Of a stretch of 64,000 bases of DNA, positions 9,173 to 17,995 are shown in pieces. The notes beneath the pieces are model-generated. The model made no database searches. It was not told the origin of the DNA and saw only the letters and a program-made list of their open reading frames with translations. Source of the stretch: Maridesulfovibrio sp963676295 (lineage in GTDB: Bacteria > Desulfobacterota > Desulfovibrionia > Desulfovibrionales > Desulfovibrionaceae); the NCBI GenBank assembly GCA_963676295.2, contig CAXXJR010000029.1; one strand, 5' to 3'. Numbering within the stretch: position 1 is the stretch's first letter; each line of letters opens with the position of its first letter. The translations under genes and the position numbers were made by a program.

Positions 9173-10213
9173 CTAATCTATTGTAACTTCTTTATAAATA
9201 TCGAGATGTTCAAGGGCCTTCCCTGATCCGATAACAACAGCATTAAGCGGGCTATCCACAACAGTGATAGGAAGATGGGTCTCCCGGCTGAGCAGCTGGT
9301 CTAAACCTTTAAGCAAAGCCCCGCCACCAGTCAGAACTATACCTCTATCAACAATATCAGCAGCAAGTTCAGGAGGAGTCTGTTCCAAAGCAACACGGAC
9401 ACCCTGCACAATACTGTCGACCTGTTCAGAGATAGCTTTCCTGATTTCTGCGGAAGTAATCAAAATATTCTGAGGTATTCCTGTCACAAGGTCACGACCT
9501 TTGACTTCCATTTCAATCTCTTCTTCAAGAGGAAATGCAGAACCTATTTTTATTTTGATCCGCTCTGCGGTGCTTTCACCTATCAGCATGGAATATTTAC
9601 GTTTAACATGTTGCATAATCGATTCATCCATCTTGTCTCCACCGACTCTTACTGAGCGGGCATAAACAATACCGGACAAAGAAATTACTGCAATTTCAGA
9701 GGTACCGCCACCGATGTCAACTACCATATTGGAAGTAGGCTCGGTGATGGGGAGATCTGCACCGATTGCGGCAGCCATAGGTTCTTCAATAAGATAAACC
9801 TCACGGGCGCCTGCGCTCTGTGCTGATTCTTTAACTGCCCTCTTTTCAACCTGAGTTATACCGGTAGGAACACAGATCATGATTCTGGGTCTTACCAGCC
9901 TACGGCTATTGTGGACTTTTGAAATGAAATGACGCAACATAGCTTCAGTTACTTCAAAGTCGGCGATAACGCCGTCTTTCATAGGTCTGATCGCGACGAT
10001 GTTTCCGGGAGTTCTACCAAGCATTTTCTTGGCTTCAATCCCTACGGCGAGAACTTTACTTACGCCATTAGCATCGCGTTTCACAGCTACAACCGAAGGT
10101 TCACTGAGCATTACGCCTTTACCCTTAACATAGACCAAGGTATTTGCTGTACCGAGGTCAATTGCAAGGTCATTAGAAAACGAGCCGAGTATCTTATCAA
10201 ATATAGATGCCAT
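9173..10213 (-). CDS. mreB: Actin-like rod shape protein MreB
   Basis: 346 residues with the actin/Hsp70 ATPase fold. The phosphate-1 motif DLGTANTLVYVKGKG begins near residue 19, phosphate-2 is MVVDIGGGTSEIAVIS near 163, and the adenosine loop GIVLTGGGALLKGLDQLL is near residue 290. It forms the membrane-bound filaments that direct the elongasome. It is the first gene of the mre-mrd block, and transcription presumably starts in the 230-bp divergent region upstream. Confidence 0.98.
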   Translation of the reverse strand: MASIFDKILGSFSNDLAIDLGTANTLVYVKGKGVMLSEPSVVAVKRDANGVSKVLAVGIEAKKMLGRTPGNIVAIRPMKDGVIADFEVTEAMLRHFISKVHNSRRLVRPRIMICVPTGITQVEKRAVKESAQSAGAREVYLIEEPMAAAIGADLPITEPTSNMVVDIGGGTSEIAVISLSGIVYARSVRVGGDKMDESIMQHVKRKYSMLIGESTAERIKIKIGSAFPLEEEIEMEVKGRDLVTGIPQNILITSAEIRKAISEQVDSIVQGVRVALEQTPPELAADIVDRGIVLTGGGALLKGLDQLLSRETHLPITVVDSPLNAVVIGSGKALEHLDIYKEVTID

Positions 10214-10445
10214 ATTCTACTGGAAACTCCAAAAAAAATGTGATTCAAACGACGCCTCAGCAGACGCTTACTTTCCCTATATCAAAAGAAAATTCCTCGG
10301 TATTAACTAGCAGAAGAAATTGCTACAGGCAACATATTACACCAATTATGGCAACTGCTAATCTAAACTGTTAACATACTGTAAATTTTACTATAATTAA
10401 TCATAAGTAAGTATACGATATTAGTCTGAAATTAAAGGAGTCATT

Positions 10446-11420
10446 ATGCATCGGTTTTACGGCCTTGCTGCCCGCTTGAGACAAAACTTCGGAAAACGGG
10501 TTCAAAAAGTACCATTGGACTTCGGATTTTCATGCCCCAACCGTGATGGTAAAATTTCCTCAGAAGGATGTATATTCTGCAATCCTTTAGGATCTGGTTC
10601 AGGCATGCATTCACAATCGACACCTATTTCAGAACAATGGGATTTCTGGACAAAAAAATTTACAAGACTTTACAATGCAAAATTATTTTTGGCCTACCTG
10701 CAATCCTATTCCAATACTTATGGAACCTTAGAACAAATTAAAAACTCTTTTGATCAGCTTCATGATCTCCCCGGGCTTATCGGCATATGTATAGGAACCC
10801 GCCCTGACTGCATTGATGCTGAAAAATTAAAGTTAATTAAAGATCTTCATTTAAAAGAAACTTGGATTGAACTGGGACTTCAAAGTTCAAATGAAAGCAC
10901 ATTAAAGCTGATCAACCGAGGTCATAATGCGAAATGCTTTGCCGACGCAGTTCTGCTTGCCGATTCATATGGAATAGAAGTCTGCGCACACGTCATTGCA
11001 GGGCTACCCGGAGAAACAGAGAAAGATTTTCTCGCATCAGTGGAATTTCTTAACAATCTTCCTATTTCCGGCATTAAATTTCACAACTTATACATAAGCC
11101 GGGACACGCCTTTACAGAAAATGTTTGAGCGGGGCGAATTTACACCTTTCTCCATGGAAGAATACATCGGGATGCTTGAAAAAGCTGTTTCTATTCTGCG
11201 CCCTGACATTGTAATCCACAGGCTCAATGCCGACCCTACACCGGGAGAACTCATCGCTCCGGACTGGATTGAGCACAAAAGACATGTTCAAAACGCTATT
11301 GATATGATGTTCGAGAACAATGATCTCTGGCAGGGATGCGCAAGAGAAGACGGTCCAGCTGAACCGCCTGAATGGTTTGGACCGGATCACCTTCCACCGG
11401 GCAGGAAGCGCAAAATATAA
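10446..11420 (+). CDS. YhcC-type radical SAM protein (TIGR01212-like)
   Basis: 324 residues. The [4Fe-4S] cysteines are in a wide N-terminal cluster, C30, C42 and C45, with the text CPNRDGKISSEGCIFC that marks the YhcC/TIGR01212 group, rather than the usual CxxxCxxC. The later GICIGTRPDCI and WIELGLQS segments agree. The biochemical role of this group is not established. The gene stands alone, divergent from mreB, preceded by AAAGGAG and followed by a terminator. Confidence 0.88.
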   Translation: MHRFYGLAARLRQNFGKRVQKVPLDFGFSCPNRDGKISSEGCIFCNPLGSGSGMHSQSTPISEQWDFWTKKFTRLYNAKLFLAYLQSYSNTYGTLEQIKNSFDQLHDLPGLIGICIGTRPDCIDAEKLKLIKDLHLKETWIELGLQSSNESTLKLINRGHNAKCFADAVLLADSYGIEVCAHVIAGLPGETEKDFLASVEFLNNLPISGIKFHNLYISRDTPLQKMFERGEFTPFSMEEYIGMLEKAVSILRPDIVIHRLNADPTPGELIAPDWIEHKRHVQNAIDMMFENNDLWQGCAREDGPAEPPEWFGPDHLPPGRKRKI

Positions 11421-11425
11421 CCTAG

Positions 11426-11460
11426 AAAGCCCGCATCAAAAATGGTTTGATACGGGCTTT
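11426..11460. terminator. Convergent intrinsic terminator
   Basis: A 15-bp stem with one mismatch (11426-11440 with 11446-11460) and a 5-nt loop. The stem starts with AAAGCCCG and ends CGGGCTTT. It lies between the radical SAM gene and the oppositely directed pstA, so it probably serves both. Confidence 0.75.
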
Positions 11461-11487
11461 CAAGCGAGGACAAGTAGAGGATGAAAA

Positions 11488-12438
11488 TTATCTGGAAAGT
11501 TTTTTCTGCATTTTAGCTCTGATATAAATGGCTAGAAGATTCATACCGAGAACCAAGGCAATAAGAACAAGCGACGTTCCGTACTGAATATGTCTTGTCT
11601 TTTCGATTTCTGTTCCGGCGGTAGCCAATACATATATATGATAGGGCAGAGCCATTACATCGTCAAAAATGGTCTTAGGCATTTCAGGAGTGAAAAAGAC
11701 TGCGGCAGTAAACATAATCGCGGCAGTTTCTCCGGCCGCGCGAGAGAGAGTCAGTATTGCGCCTGTAAGCATTCCGGGCAAAGCAGCGGGAAGAACAACC
11801 TTGTATATAGTCTGCCATTTAGTCGCGCCAAGACCGAGTGACGCTTCTCTGTAAGTTTGCGGAACAGATCGCAGAGCTTCTTCGGAAGCACCGATGACAA
11901 GCGGTAGAGCCAATGCTCCGAGCGTACAGACTCCAGCCATAATACTCACGCCCATTCCCATTACTGTTACAAAAAGTGACAGCCCGAAAAGCCCGAATAC
12001 AACCGAAGGAACTCCGGCAAGATTGTTGATCCCGAGTCTGATAATACGTACCAGCTTTGCTGATGTTGCATACTCATTCAAGTAAATTGCAGTTGCAATT
12101 CCCCAAGGGAGAGCAATCATCAAAGCTCCGTAACTGAGAATAATTGTACCTACGATACATGGAAATATTCCACCTTCAGTCATGGAATTTCTCGGACTTT
12201 CAGTCAAGAACTCCCAGCTCATAGCCGGTAACCCGTAATATAGAACAAAGCCGCATATAATAAGTAAAGCCAATCCGTTAATTGCAGCAGCCCCTTTAAA
12301 CAGCAAAAAAACAAATTTCTGTATTTTTTCCCGCAAAGAGTAATTACCGTGACCGGGATTAAGCATTTTTTCAGCTGCTCCAGACTCATTACTAAACATT
12401 GAATCAACCTGCTCTACAGTTTCAGGGGAATTATTCAT
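11488..12438 (-). CDS. pstA: Phosphate ABC transporter permease PstA
   Basis: 316 residues from the ATG at 12438; an ATG six bases earlier lies too close to the GAGGA ribosome binding site. Six membrane segments are visible. The permease EAA loop (SEEALRSVPQTYREASLGLGATKWQT, in two parts) is near residue 185-210 and docks the ATPase PstB. It follows pstC by 37 bp. No pstB or phoU gene follows; the operon ends here at a terminator, so the ATPase is encoded elsewhere. Confidence 0.95.
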   Translation of the reverse strand: MNNSPETVEQVDSMFSNESGAAEKMLNPGHGNYSLREKIQKFVFLLFKGAAAINGLALLIICGFVLYYGLPAMSWEFLTESPRNSMTEGGIFPCIVGTIILSYGALMIALPWGIATAIYLNEYATSAKLVRIIRLGINNLAGVPSVVFGLFGLSLFVTVMGMGVSIMAGVCTLGALALPLVIGASEEALRSVPQTYREASLGLGATKWQTIYKVVLPAALPGMLTGAILTLSRAAGETAAIMFTAAVFFTPEMPKTIFDDVMALPYHIYVLATAGTEIEKTRHIQYGTSLVLIALVLGMNLLAIYIRAKMQKKLSR

Positions 12439-12475
12439 TATCATTCCTCATTATTTAATTTTCAGAAAACTTCCA

Positions 12476-13834
12476 CTAAAGAGTGGCTGAACCGACTTGC
12501 TTATATTTGTGGGCAACATAGTCGGCAATTAAGTTGAAAACCATTGTGAATAAGAACAACACCATGCCGATAGCAAAAAGTGCGTGGTAATGTTCACTAT
12601 GAAAAGGAGCTTCGCCCATTTCAGCAGCAATGGATGCAGGCATCGGCCTTACCGGATCAAAGATTGAATGCGGCAGCATTCCGGCTCCGCCTGCAACCAT
12701 CAAAACAACCATAGTTTCGCCGATTGAACGGGCCATCCCCAAAATTATTCCGGTGGAAATTCCTGATAATGAGGCTGGAACCATTACTTTGTATATGCTC
12801 TGCCAATGCGTCGCCCCTAGAGCAAGAGAAGCTTCTTTAAGTTCCGGAGGCACAGAATAAAGCGCATCTTCTGAGAGACTAGTAATAGTAGGAACAGCCA
12901 TAAAGGCCAGCATAACCGAAGCATTAAAAAGATTCAGCCCGACAGAAATATCAAACACTTCCTGTAAAAACGGGGCTACTACAACCATTCCGAAAAAACC
13001 TATAACAACTGACGGAAGAGCCGCGAGCATTTCAACAGCAGGTTTAACAATGTTGCGAACTTTAGCAGGAGCAATCTCAGCAAGATAAATCGCTGTCATG
13101 ACTCCCAGCGGTATTGCAATTAATGATGACAGCAATGTGACTGAACCAGAGCCGACAATAAGCGGCCAGATTCCGAATGCAGCAGGATCATCTGTAGGAT
13201 ACCATTCAAATCCGAATATGAAATCTTTCACTGAAACAAAGTTAAAAGTAGGAAGACCTTCAATAAATAAGAACATCATAATTAAAAATAAAACCAGTAT
13301 TGAAGTGAATGCTGTAACAAGAAAAACTGAATGGATTAAACGCTCGGTTGATCTTCTGCTGAGATTTAAAGCTTTCAGAATAAAGAGGACTATTCCGGCA
13401 AAACCAAGGACTGAACTCAGAATATACCATCCATTACCTCTGGAAGTAACCATATCCTGAGCACTTTGCTTTATTATTGTAAGCAGTTCTGCGTTGGTGC
13501 CATCTTTGCTTTTATCCATAAAAGCACGATCGGTACGAACATATGCATAAATTTTATTTATTTCAGAATTAAGATTTTCAACTCTGGCTTCCTTCTCAGC
13601 TTTAGACAGATTCGAACTTTCAGTTGTTTCTGCAACTTCATGAGTAGACAACATCATGACTTTCTTGAGAGCTCCGGCAGAGCTCATCGAATAGTCTCCC
13701 CGTTTAGCCACTTTCTCAGTGGAAGAAATAAAAATCTGTTCTGCATCGGTAGAGCTGGAGAGTTTGTAGGCATATGCCCCGCTCATAACCGCAAGAATTA
13801 TTAATAGTAAACAGATGGTTCGGGACGTTATCAC
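12476..13834 (-). CDS. pstC: Phosphate ABC transporter permease PstC, with long N-terminal extension
   Basis: 452 residues, clearly longer than the usual 300-320. The start is GTG at 13834, with GGGGAA upstream. The C-terminal 300 residues are a normal PstC permease with the EAA loop (SLSEDALYSVPPELKEASLA) near residue 325. The first 150 residues contain an N-terminal helix (about 5-23), a charged, largely helical region with KAEKEARVENLNSEINKIYA, and a second helix near 138-157, so an extra domain probably lies in the periplasm. Its function is unknown. Confidence 0.92.
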   Translation of the reverse strand: MITSRTICLLLIILAVMSGAYAYKLSSSTDAEQIFISSTEKVAKRGDYSMSSAGALKKVMMLSTHEVAETTESSNLSKAEKEARVENLNSEINKIYAYVRTDRAFMDKSKDGTNAELLTIIKQSAQDMVTSRGNGWYILSSVLGFAGIVLFILKALNLSRRSTERLIHSVFLVTAFTSILVLFLIMMFLFIEGLPTFNFVSVKDFIFGFEWYPTDDPAAFGIWPLIVGSGSVTLLSSLIAIPLGVMTAIYLAEIAPAKVRNIVKPAVEMLAALPSVVIGFFGMVVVAPFLQEVFDISVGLNLFNASVMLAFMAVPTITSLSEDALYSVPPELKEASLALGATHWQSIYKVMVPASLSGISTGIILGMARSIGETMVVLMVAGGAGMLPHSIFDPVRPMPASIAAEMGEAPFHSEHYHALFAIGMVLFLFTMVFNLIADYVAHKYKQVGSATL

Positions 13835-13900
13835 GACTATTCCCCTGATAAAAATTTTAAACTTTGTAAAAGTTATGCAATTTAAATTTTAGACTGAAAA

Positions 13901-13931
13901 TTCTCCGGGAGCAGGAATCTCCCGGAGAATT
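13901..13931 (-). terminator. Hairpin between pstS and pstC
   Basis: A 12-bp stem (13901-13912 with 13920-13931), closing a 7-nt loop and followed by a short T stretch on the minus strand. It lies 37 bp after the pstS stop. Such a hairpin would let the abundant binding protein be made in excess over the permeases by partial termination or by protecting the pstS message. Confidence 0.6.
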
Positions 13932-13968
13932 GTTTTTGGATTTAATAAAGTCCTGATTAAATGACCTA

Positions 13969-14793
13969 TTAGTCGGTTACTGGAATGAATCCAACTTCAG
14001 CAGCCTGTTTCTGACCGGCAGGGCTCATCATGTAATCGATAAGGGCTTTTGCTTCACCGGAAGGAGTTCCGGGAGTGTAAAGATTGAGACCGCGAGAAAT
14101 CGGGTAAGATTTATCTTTTGCTGTTTTAACAGAAGGTTTAACACCGTTTACAGAAACACCTTTGAGCTCTTTATTAAGGTAAGCAAGGCCTACGTAACCG
14201 ATTGCTTTTTTGTTTTTAGAAACAGCCTGTGCAACAGCACCGTTTGAAGCCTGAAGAAGAGCACCGGGGAATACACGGCTTTTAGAACCGCCAGAGTGCA
14301 TGATTTTATCTTTCCAGCAATCGTAGGTACCGGAAGAAGTGTCACGGGAAATTACAACGATTGGCTCATCAGCTCCGCCAAGTTCTTTCCAGTTAGTAAC
14401 TTTGCCTGTATAAATATCTTTGAGCTGTGCGATAGTAAGAGCAGAGACAGAGTTGTCAGGGTTTACAACAGGAACGATGCAGTCAAGAGCAACAACAAAC
14501 TGTACTGGTTTGCGACCGTTATCAGTAGCTTTCTGAATTTCAGCAGATTTCATGTCACGTGACATCATTGCGATATCAGTTGTTCCGTCGATAAGAGCTT
14601 TTGCTCCGTTACTTGATCCGCCACCGGAGATGGAGATTGATACGCTGGGATTTGCAGCCATGAAGCTTTCAGCTGATTTCTGCATTAAAGGAAGAACCGT
14701 TGTAGATCCCTTAACCTGAAGAGATCCTGCAAAAGCAGATCCTGTAAACGCCATAACCATGATTGCAACTAAGGCGATAATTCTAGATTTCAT
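13969..14793 (-). CDS. pstS: Periplasmic phosphate-binding protein PstS
   Basis: 274 residues from the ATG at 14793, chosen because AGAGGG lies ahead of it and a clean signal peptide follows (MKSRIIALVAIMVMAFTGSAFA). The mature start GSLQVKGSTTVLPLMQKSAE and the loops SISGGGSSNGAKALIDG and ISRDTSSGTYDCW are the phosphate-binding signatures of the PstS family. First gene of the pstSCA set; a PHO-box-like repeat lies upstream. Confidence 0.96.
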   Translation of the reverse strand: MKSRIIALVAIMVMAFTGSAFAGSLQVKGSTTVLPLMQKSAESFMAANPSVSISISGGGSSNGAKALIDGTTDIAMMSRDMKSAEIQKATDNGRKPVQFVVALDCIVPVVNPDNSVSALTIAQLKDIYTGKVTNWKELGGADEPIVVISRDTSSGTYDCWKDKIMHSGGSKSRVFPGALLQASNGAVAQAVSKNKKAIGYVGLAYLNKELKGVSVNGVKPSVKTAKDKSYPISRGLNLYTPGTPSGEAKALIDYMMSPAGQKQAAEVGFIPVTD

Positions 14794-14877
14794 TTTTTTC
14801 CCTCTGAATTTGGATTTTTGCAGACGCAGTTTCACCGTGTCCGTTTTTTGTTGTTGAAATATGGTCTATCTGAACTT

Positions 14878-14895
14878 AGTTACAAACCTGTTACG
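14878..14895 (-). promoter_or_regulatory. Candidate PHO box upstream of pstS
   Basis: Read on the minus strand, two similar 7-mers (CGTAACA and TGTAACT) are separated by 4 bp. This 7-4-7 spacing is the pattern bound by PhoB-type regulators, about 85 bp upstream of the pstS start. A third related sequence, CTGTCAC, lies 20 bp further out. The bases differ somewhat from the enterobacterial consensus, so the call is tentative. Confidence 0.45.
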
Positions 14896-15075
14896 GCCAA
14901 GAGAAAGGTGCGTGACAGAAGAATTTATTTTCATTTATTAACTTTACAAAAATACCGCTCCATACAGAATGCTACAAACACAGATTTACAGTATATTTAG
15001 AAGTCTTTTGTGAGGCTGGCATACTGATTGCTATATTTTCACTAAATCTAAATTCCAAAAGTCGGAGTAATTTCT

Positions 15076-16428
15076 GTGAAGATCAAATATGCCATTATCG
15101 GTGCGGGTCCAACAGGTCTTGGCGCAGCTAGAAGACTGAATGAACTCGGTGAAAAATCATTCATTGTACTGGAAAAAAATTCCTATGCCGGAGGACTCGG
15201 TTCAAGTTTTACCGATGAAAAAGGTTTTACATGGGATATCGGCGGGCATGTAGTTTTTTCACATTATGAATATTACGATAATCTTTTGGCAGAGATTCTT
15301 GCAGACGAATATTTAGAACATCAACGTGAGTCTTGGGTCAGATCTGGAAGAGCATGGGTTCCTTATCCTTTTCAAAATAATATACGATACTTACCTAACC
15401 AAAAGAAATGGGAATGCGTACGCGGACTTCTCCCGGGGATGCGGTCAGAAGAAGATCCGGCCAACTTTTTTGAATGGATTAACAATACCTTCGGAGAAGG
15501 CATCGCCAAACATTTCATGCTGCCTTACAATTTTAAGGTATGGGCAACCTACCCGGAAATGATGTCCTTTTCATGGATAGGCGAAAGAGTAAGCATTATT
15601 GATCTCAAAACCGTAATCAAAAACATTCTTCTGGAACGTGATCAACTTTCATGGGGCCCGAACAACAAATTCAAATTCCCTTTAAAAGGCGGAACAGGAT
15701 CTATTTATCGTAAACTGGCTGAAACCCTCAGTAATCATATTTTATATAACACGAGCGTAGTTTCTATTGATCAAAAGAATAAAATAATTACTGATTCATT
15801 GGGAAATACATTTGAATATGAATTTCTGTTGAGCACTGCTCCAGTAGATATCTTAGTTACAAAATGGCTTGCTAAATCCCCTGAAACACTTGTGAATGCC
15901 GCAGATATGCTGAAGCATAACGGGGTGATAGTTGTTGGTATCGGTTTATCGACTTCTAAAAAAGATTCCCGCTGCTGGATGTATTTTCCTGATGACAACA
16001 GTCCTTTTTACCGTGTTACAAATTTTCACAACTATTCACCCAACAACACGCCTGTCCCAGGTCAGGGACGTGCTTTAATGTGTGAAGTTTCCTATTCTAA
16101 ACATAAAATTGTTGATCAGAATAAGGTAGTTAGTGACGTAGAAGACGGTCTGATCACGACTGCAATGATAGATGAAGAAGACAGGAAAGATATTATCTCC
16201 AGATGGTCAATAAATGTAGATTACGGCTACCCCATACCTTGCCTGCAACGCGATGAAGCGTTAAAGATTCTACAACCTGCACTTGAATCCATGAACATTT
16301 ATTCCCGAGGCCGCTTCGGAGGCTGGAAATATGAAGTATCAAACATGGATCATTCAGTAATGCAGGGCGTAGAATGGGCTGAAAGAATGATTACTGGACA
16401 GCCCGAAACCACTTACAGGATAAGTTAA
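15076..16428 (+). CDS. FAD-dependent oxidoreductase of the protoporphyrinogen oxidase / UDP-galactopyranose mutase-like group
   Basis: 450 residues, GTG start with CGGAG ahead. The N-terminal dinucleotide fold IIGAGPTGLGAARRL (residues 7-21) and ENSYAGG-type second motif (VLEKNSYAGGLGSS) show FAD binding; the GFTWDIGGHVVF stretch resembles UDP-galactopyranose mutase and amine-oxidase-like enzymes that act on nucleotide sugars or porphyrins. The exact substrate cannot be read. It ends 4 bp before the M24 peptidase gene and is probably cotranscribed with it. Confidence 0.75.
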   Translation: MKIKYAIIGAGPTGLGAARRLNELGEKSFIVLEKNSYAGGLGSSFTDEKGFTWDIGGHVVFSHYEYYDNLLAEILADEYLEHQRESWVRSGRAWVPYPFQNNIRYLPNQKKWECVRGLLPGMRSEEDPANFFEWINNTFGEGIAKHFMLPYNFKVWATYPEMMSFSWIGERVSIIDLKTVIKNILLERDQLSWGPNNKFKFPLKGGTGSIYRKLAETLSNHILYNTSVVSIDQKNKIITDSLGNTFEYEFLLSTAPVDILVTKWLAKSPETLVNAADMLKHNGVIVVGIGLSTSKKDSRCWMYFPDDNSPFYRVTNFHNYSPNNTPVPGQGRALMCEVSYSKHKIVDQNKVVSDVEDGLITTAMIDEEDRKDIISRWSINVDYGYPIPCLQRDEALKILQPALESMNIYSRGRFGGWKYEVSNMDHSVMQGVEWAERMITGQPETTYRIS

Positions 16429-16432
16429 TAAC

Positions 16433-17509
16433 ATGACCATATCTGCCGCCACTTATGAAAAAAGGCGGGAAAATGTTCGCAAACGTCTAAATGATCGCGA
16501 ACTTCCTCCTTTATTGGTTAATTTTGCAGCTAACCGTTATTACCTCAGCGGATTTGAACTTCATGATCCTCAATGCAACGAAACAGCAGGATGGATCATA
16601 GTATGCCCTGACGGAAAAGACTTTCTTTTGACCGACCCCAGATACTTAGACGCAGCACTTAGAATCTGGAATGAAGAAAACATCTTTATTTATTCCGGCA
16701 ACAAATTTGATGCACTTAAAGAATTTTTTAAATCAAATTCTATTTCTGATCTTGCTTATGACCCCAAATCTATTAACCTTTTCGAGTATGAAAAGCTTAA
16801 TGAACTTTGCAATCTTAAGGCTGTTTCAGGACTGATCGAAGACCTGCGTCTGATTAAAGATGACGAAGAAATCAAATTGATGGAAGAATCATGCGCGCTT
16901 AATCATAAAGTATATGATCTCATCCAGCCGAAGCTTCAAGAGGGACGTACTGAAGCAGAAATAGCTTGGGAAATTGAGCAGCTCTTCAGAAACAACGGAG
17001 CTTCGGGGCTTTCTTTCTCTACTATTGTCGGAGTAGGTCCGAATGCAGCTCTTCCTCACGCAATCCCCGGTGAAACAAAATTGCGCGAAGGCGAACTTAT
17101 TCTCATTGATATGGGGTGCAGGCTCGGTGATTACTGCTCCGACCAGACCAGAACCTTCTTTATCGGCGACAAGCCGTCCGAAAGATTTTTGACAGTGCTT
17201 AGTCAAGTACAGGAAGCGCAGCAGGCTGCAATTGATATTCTGCGACCGGGTCTTCCAATTCAGCACGCATACCACACAGCAAGAGCTGTTTTTGAAAAAT
17301 ATGGTGTTGAAAAATATTTTACACACTCACTCGGTCATGGTGTAGGACTTGAAACACATGAGCAGCCGAGCTTAAGTCCCATAGCAAAAGGTGAACTTAA
17401 ACCCGGTATGGTTATTACAATAGAACCCGGCCTCTACTACGCCGATTGGGGTGGTATACGCTGGGAACACATGGTTCTGATCACAGAAGACGGTCACAAG
17501 GTATTTTAA
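16433..17509 (+). CDS. M24B family metallopeptidase (Xaa-Pro aminopeptidase/dipeptidase-like)
   Basis: 358 residues: an N-terminal creatinase-like domain (about 1-125) and the C-terminal pita-bread domain. All five metal ligands are visible: the Asp in LILIDMG, the Asp in CSDQTRTFF, the His in HSLGHGVGLETHE, the Glu in ITIEPGLYY and the Glu in GIRWEHM. It likely cleaves N-terminal residues before proline in the cytoplasm. It lies 4 bp after the FAD oxidoreductase and is followed by a good terminator. Confidence 0.93.
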   Translation: MTISAATYEKRRENVRKRLNDRELPPLLVNFAANRYYLSGFELHDPQCNETAGWIIVCPDGKDFLLTDPRYLDAALRIWNEENIFIYSGNKFDALKEFFKSNSISDLAYDPKSINLFEYEKLNELCNLKAVSGLIEDLRLIKDDEEIKLMEESCALNHKVYDLIQPKLQEGRTEAEIAWEIEQLFRNNGASGLSFSTIVGVGPNAALPHAIPGETKLREGELILIDMGCRLGDYCSDQTRTFFIGDKPSERFLTVLSQVQEAQQAAIDILRPGLPIQHAYHTARAVFEKYGVEKYFTHSLGHGVGLETHEQPSLSPIAKGELKPGMVITIEPGLYYADWGGIRWEHMVLITEDGHKVF

Positions 17510-17515
17510 TTATTC

Positions 17516-17550
17516 GCAGGGTTCTTCGGAACCCTGCTTTATTTTCTTTT
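17516..17550 (+). terminator. Intrinsic terminator after the M24 peptidase
   Basis: Stem GCAGGGTTC, tetraloop TTCG, stem GAACCCTGC (17516-17537), followed by a T-rich run to about 17550. The UUCG-type loop and the tract make this a textbook rho-independent terminator. Confidence 0.9.
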
Positions 17551-17582
17551 TCAAAACTTGTTAAATCTCCAACACTTAATAT

Positions 17583-17864
17583 ATGGCCCGCAATAAAAGA
17601 AAACCACGCCCGCGCCCACTACCGGCGCCGCCTAAGTGCTCAAGCCGCATGTATATCCAGATAGCTCCATCTGATATTGCTTTCTTCAGATTCTTTCTGG
17701 AAGCTATGGATAACTTAGCGCTTTTCACAGTCGCTGATAGATTCAAAGGAATCCTTATGCTCCGCTATAGTGCTCATCAAGAACGAGAATTCTTTGAGTT
17801 TCTGGACGGACTTGAGGAAGAAATCGAAATAAAGATTCTTCCAAATCCTTCTATTCCATCTTAA
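17583..17864 (+). CDS. DUF4911-like small protein
   Basis: 93 residues. A basic, proline-rich N-terminus (about 1-20, MARNKRKPRPRPLPAPPKCS) is followed by a compact mixed alpha/beta region that resembles DUF4911, a small family that I recall mainly from deltaproteobacteria. The segment SDIAFFRFFLEAMDNLALFT suggests a helix-containing ligand or RNA binding fold, but the function is unknown. No clear ribosome binding site precedes the ATG, so the start may lie a little downstream. Confidence 0.65.
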   Translation: MARNKRKPRPRPLPAPPKCSSRMYIQIAPSDIAFFRFFLEAMDNLALFTVADRFKGILMLRYSAHQEREFFEFLDGLEEEIEIKILPNPSIPS

Positions 17865-17905
17865 TACAACGGTTAATTCCTCTCTGCAATATGCTGTAAC
17901 TTTAA

Positions 17906-17960
17906 ATATGAATATTAATTCATATTTATTGACAATATGAATATGAACTTTTATTCATAT
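17906..17960. promoter_or_regulatory. Paired palindromic operators for the TetR regulator
   Basis: The octamer ATATGAAT and its complement ATTCATAT occur twice as inverted pairs: 17906-17913 with 17918-17925 (4-bp spacer) and 17935-17942 with 17953-17960 (10-bp spacer). A TTGACA hexamer at 17929-17934 lies between them, followed about 18 bp later by a TA-rich -10 candidate. This would let the downstream TetR protein repress its own promoter. Confidence 0.7.
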
Positions 17961-17995
17961 AAATATCTATAAACCATCAGCCGAAAGAGATAACA

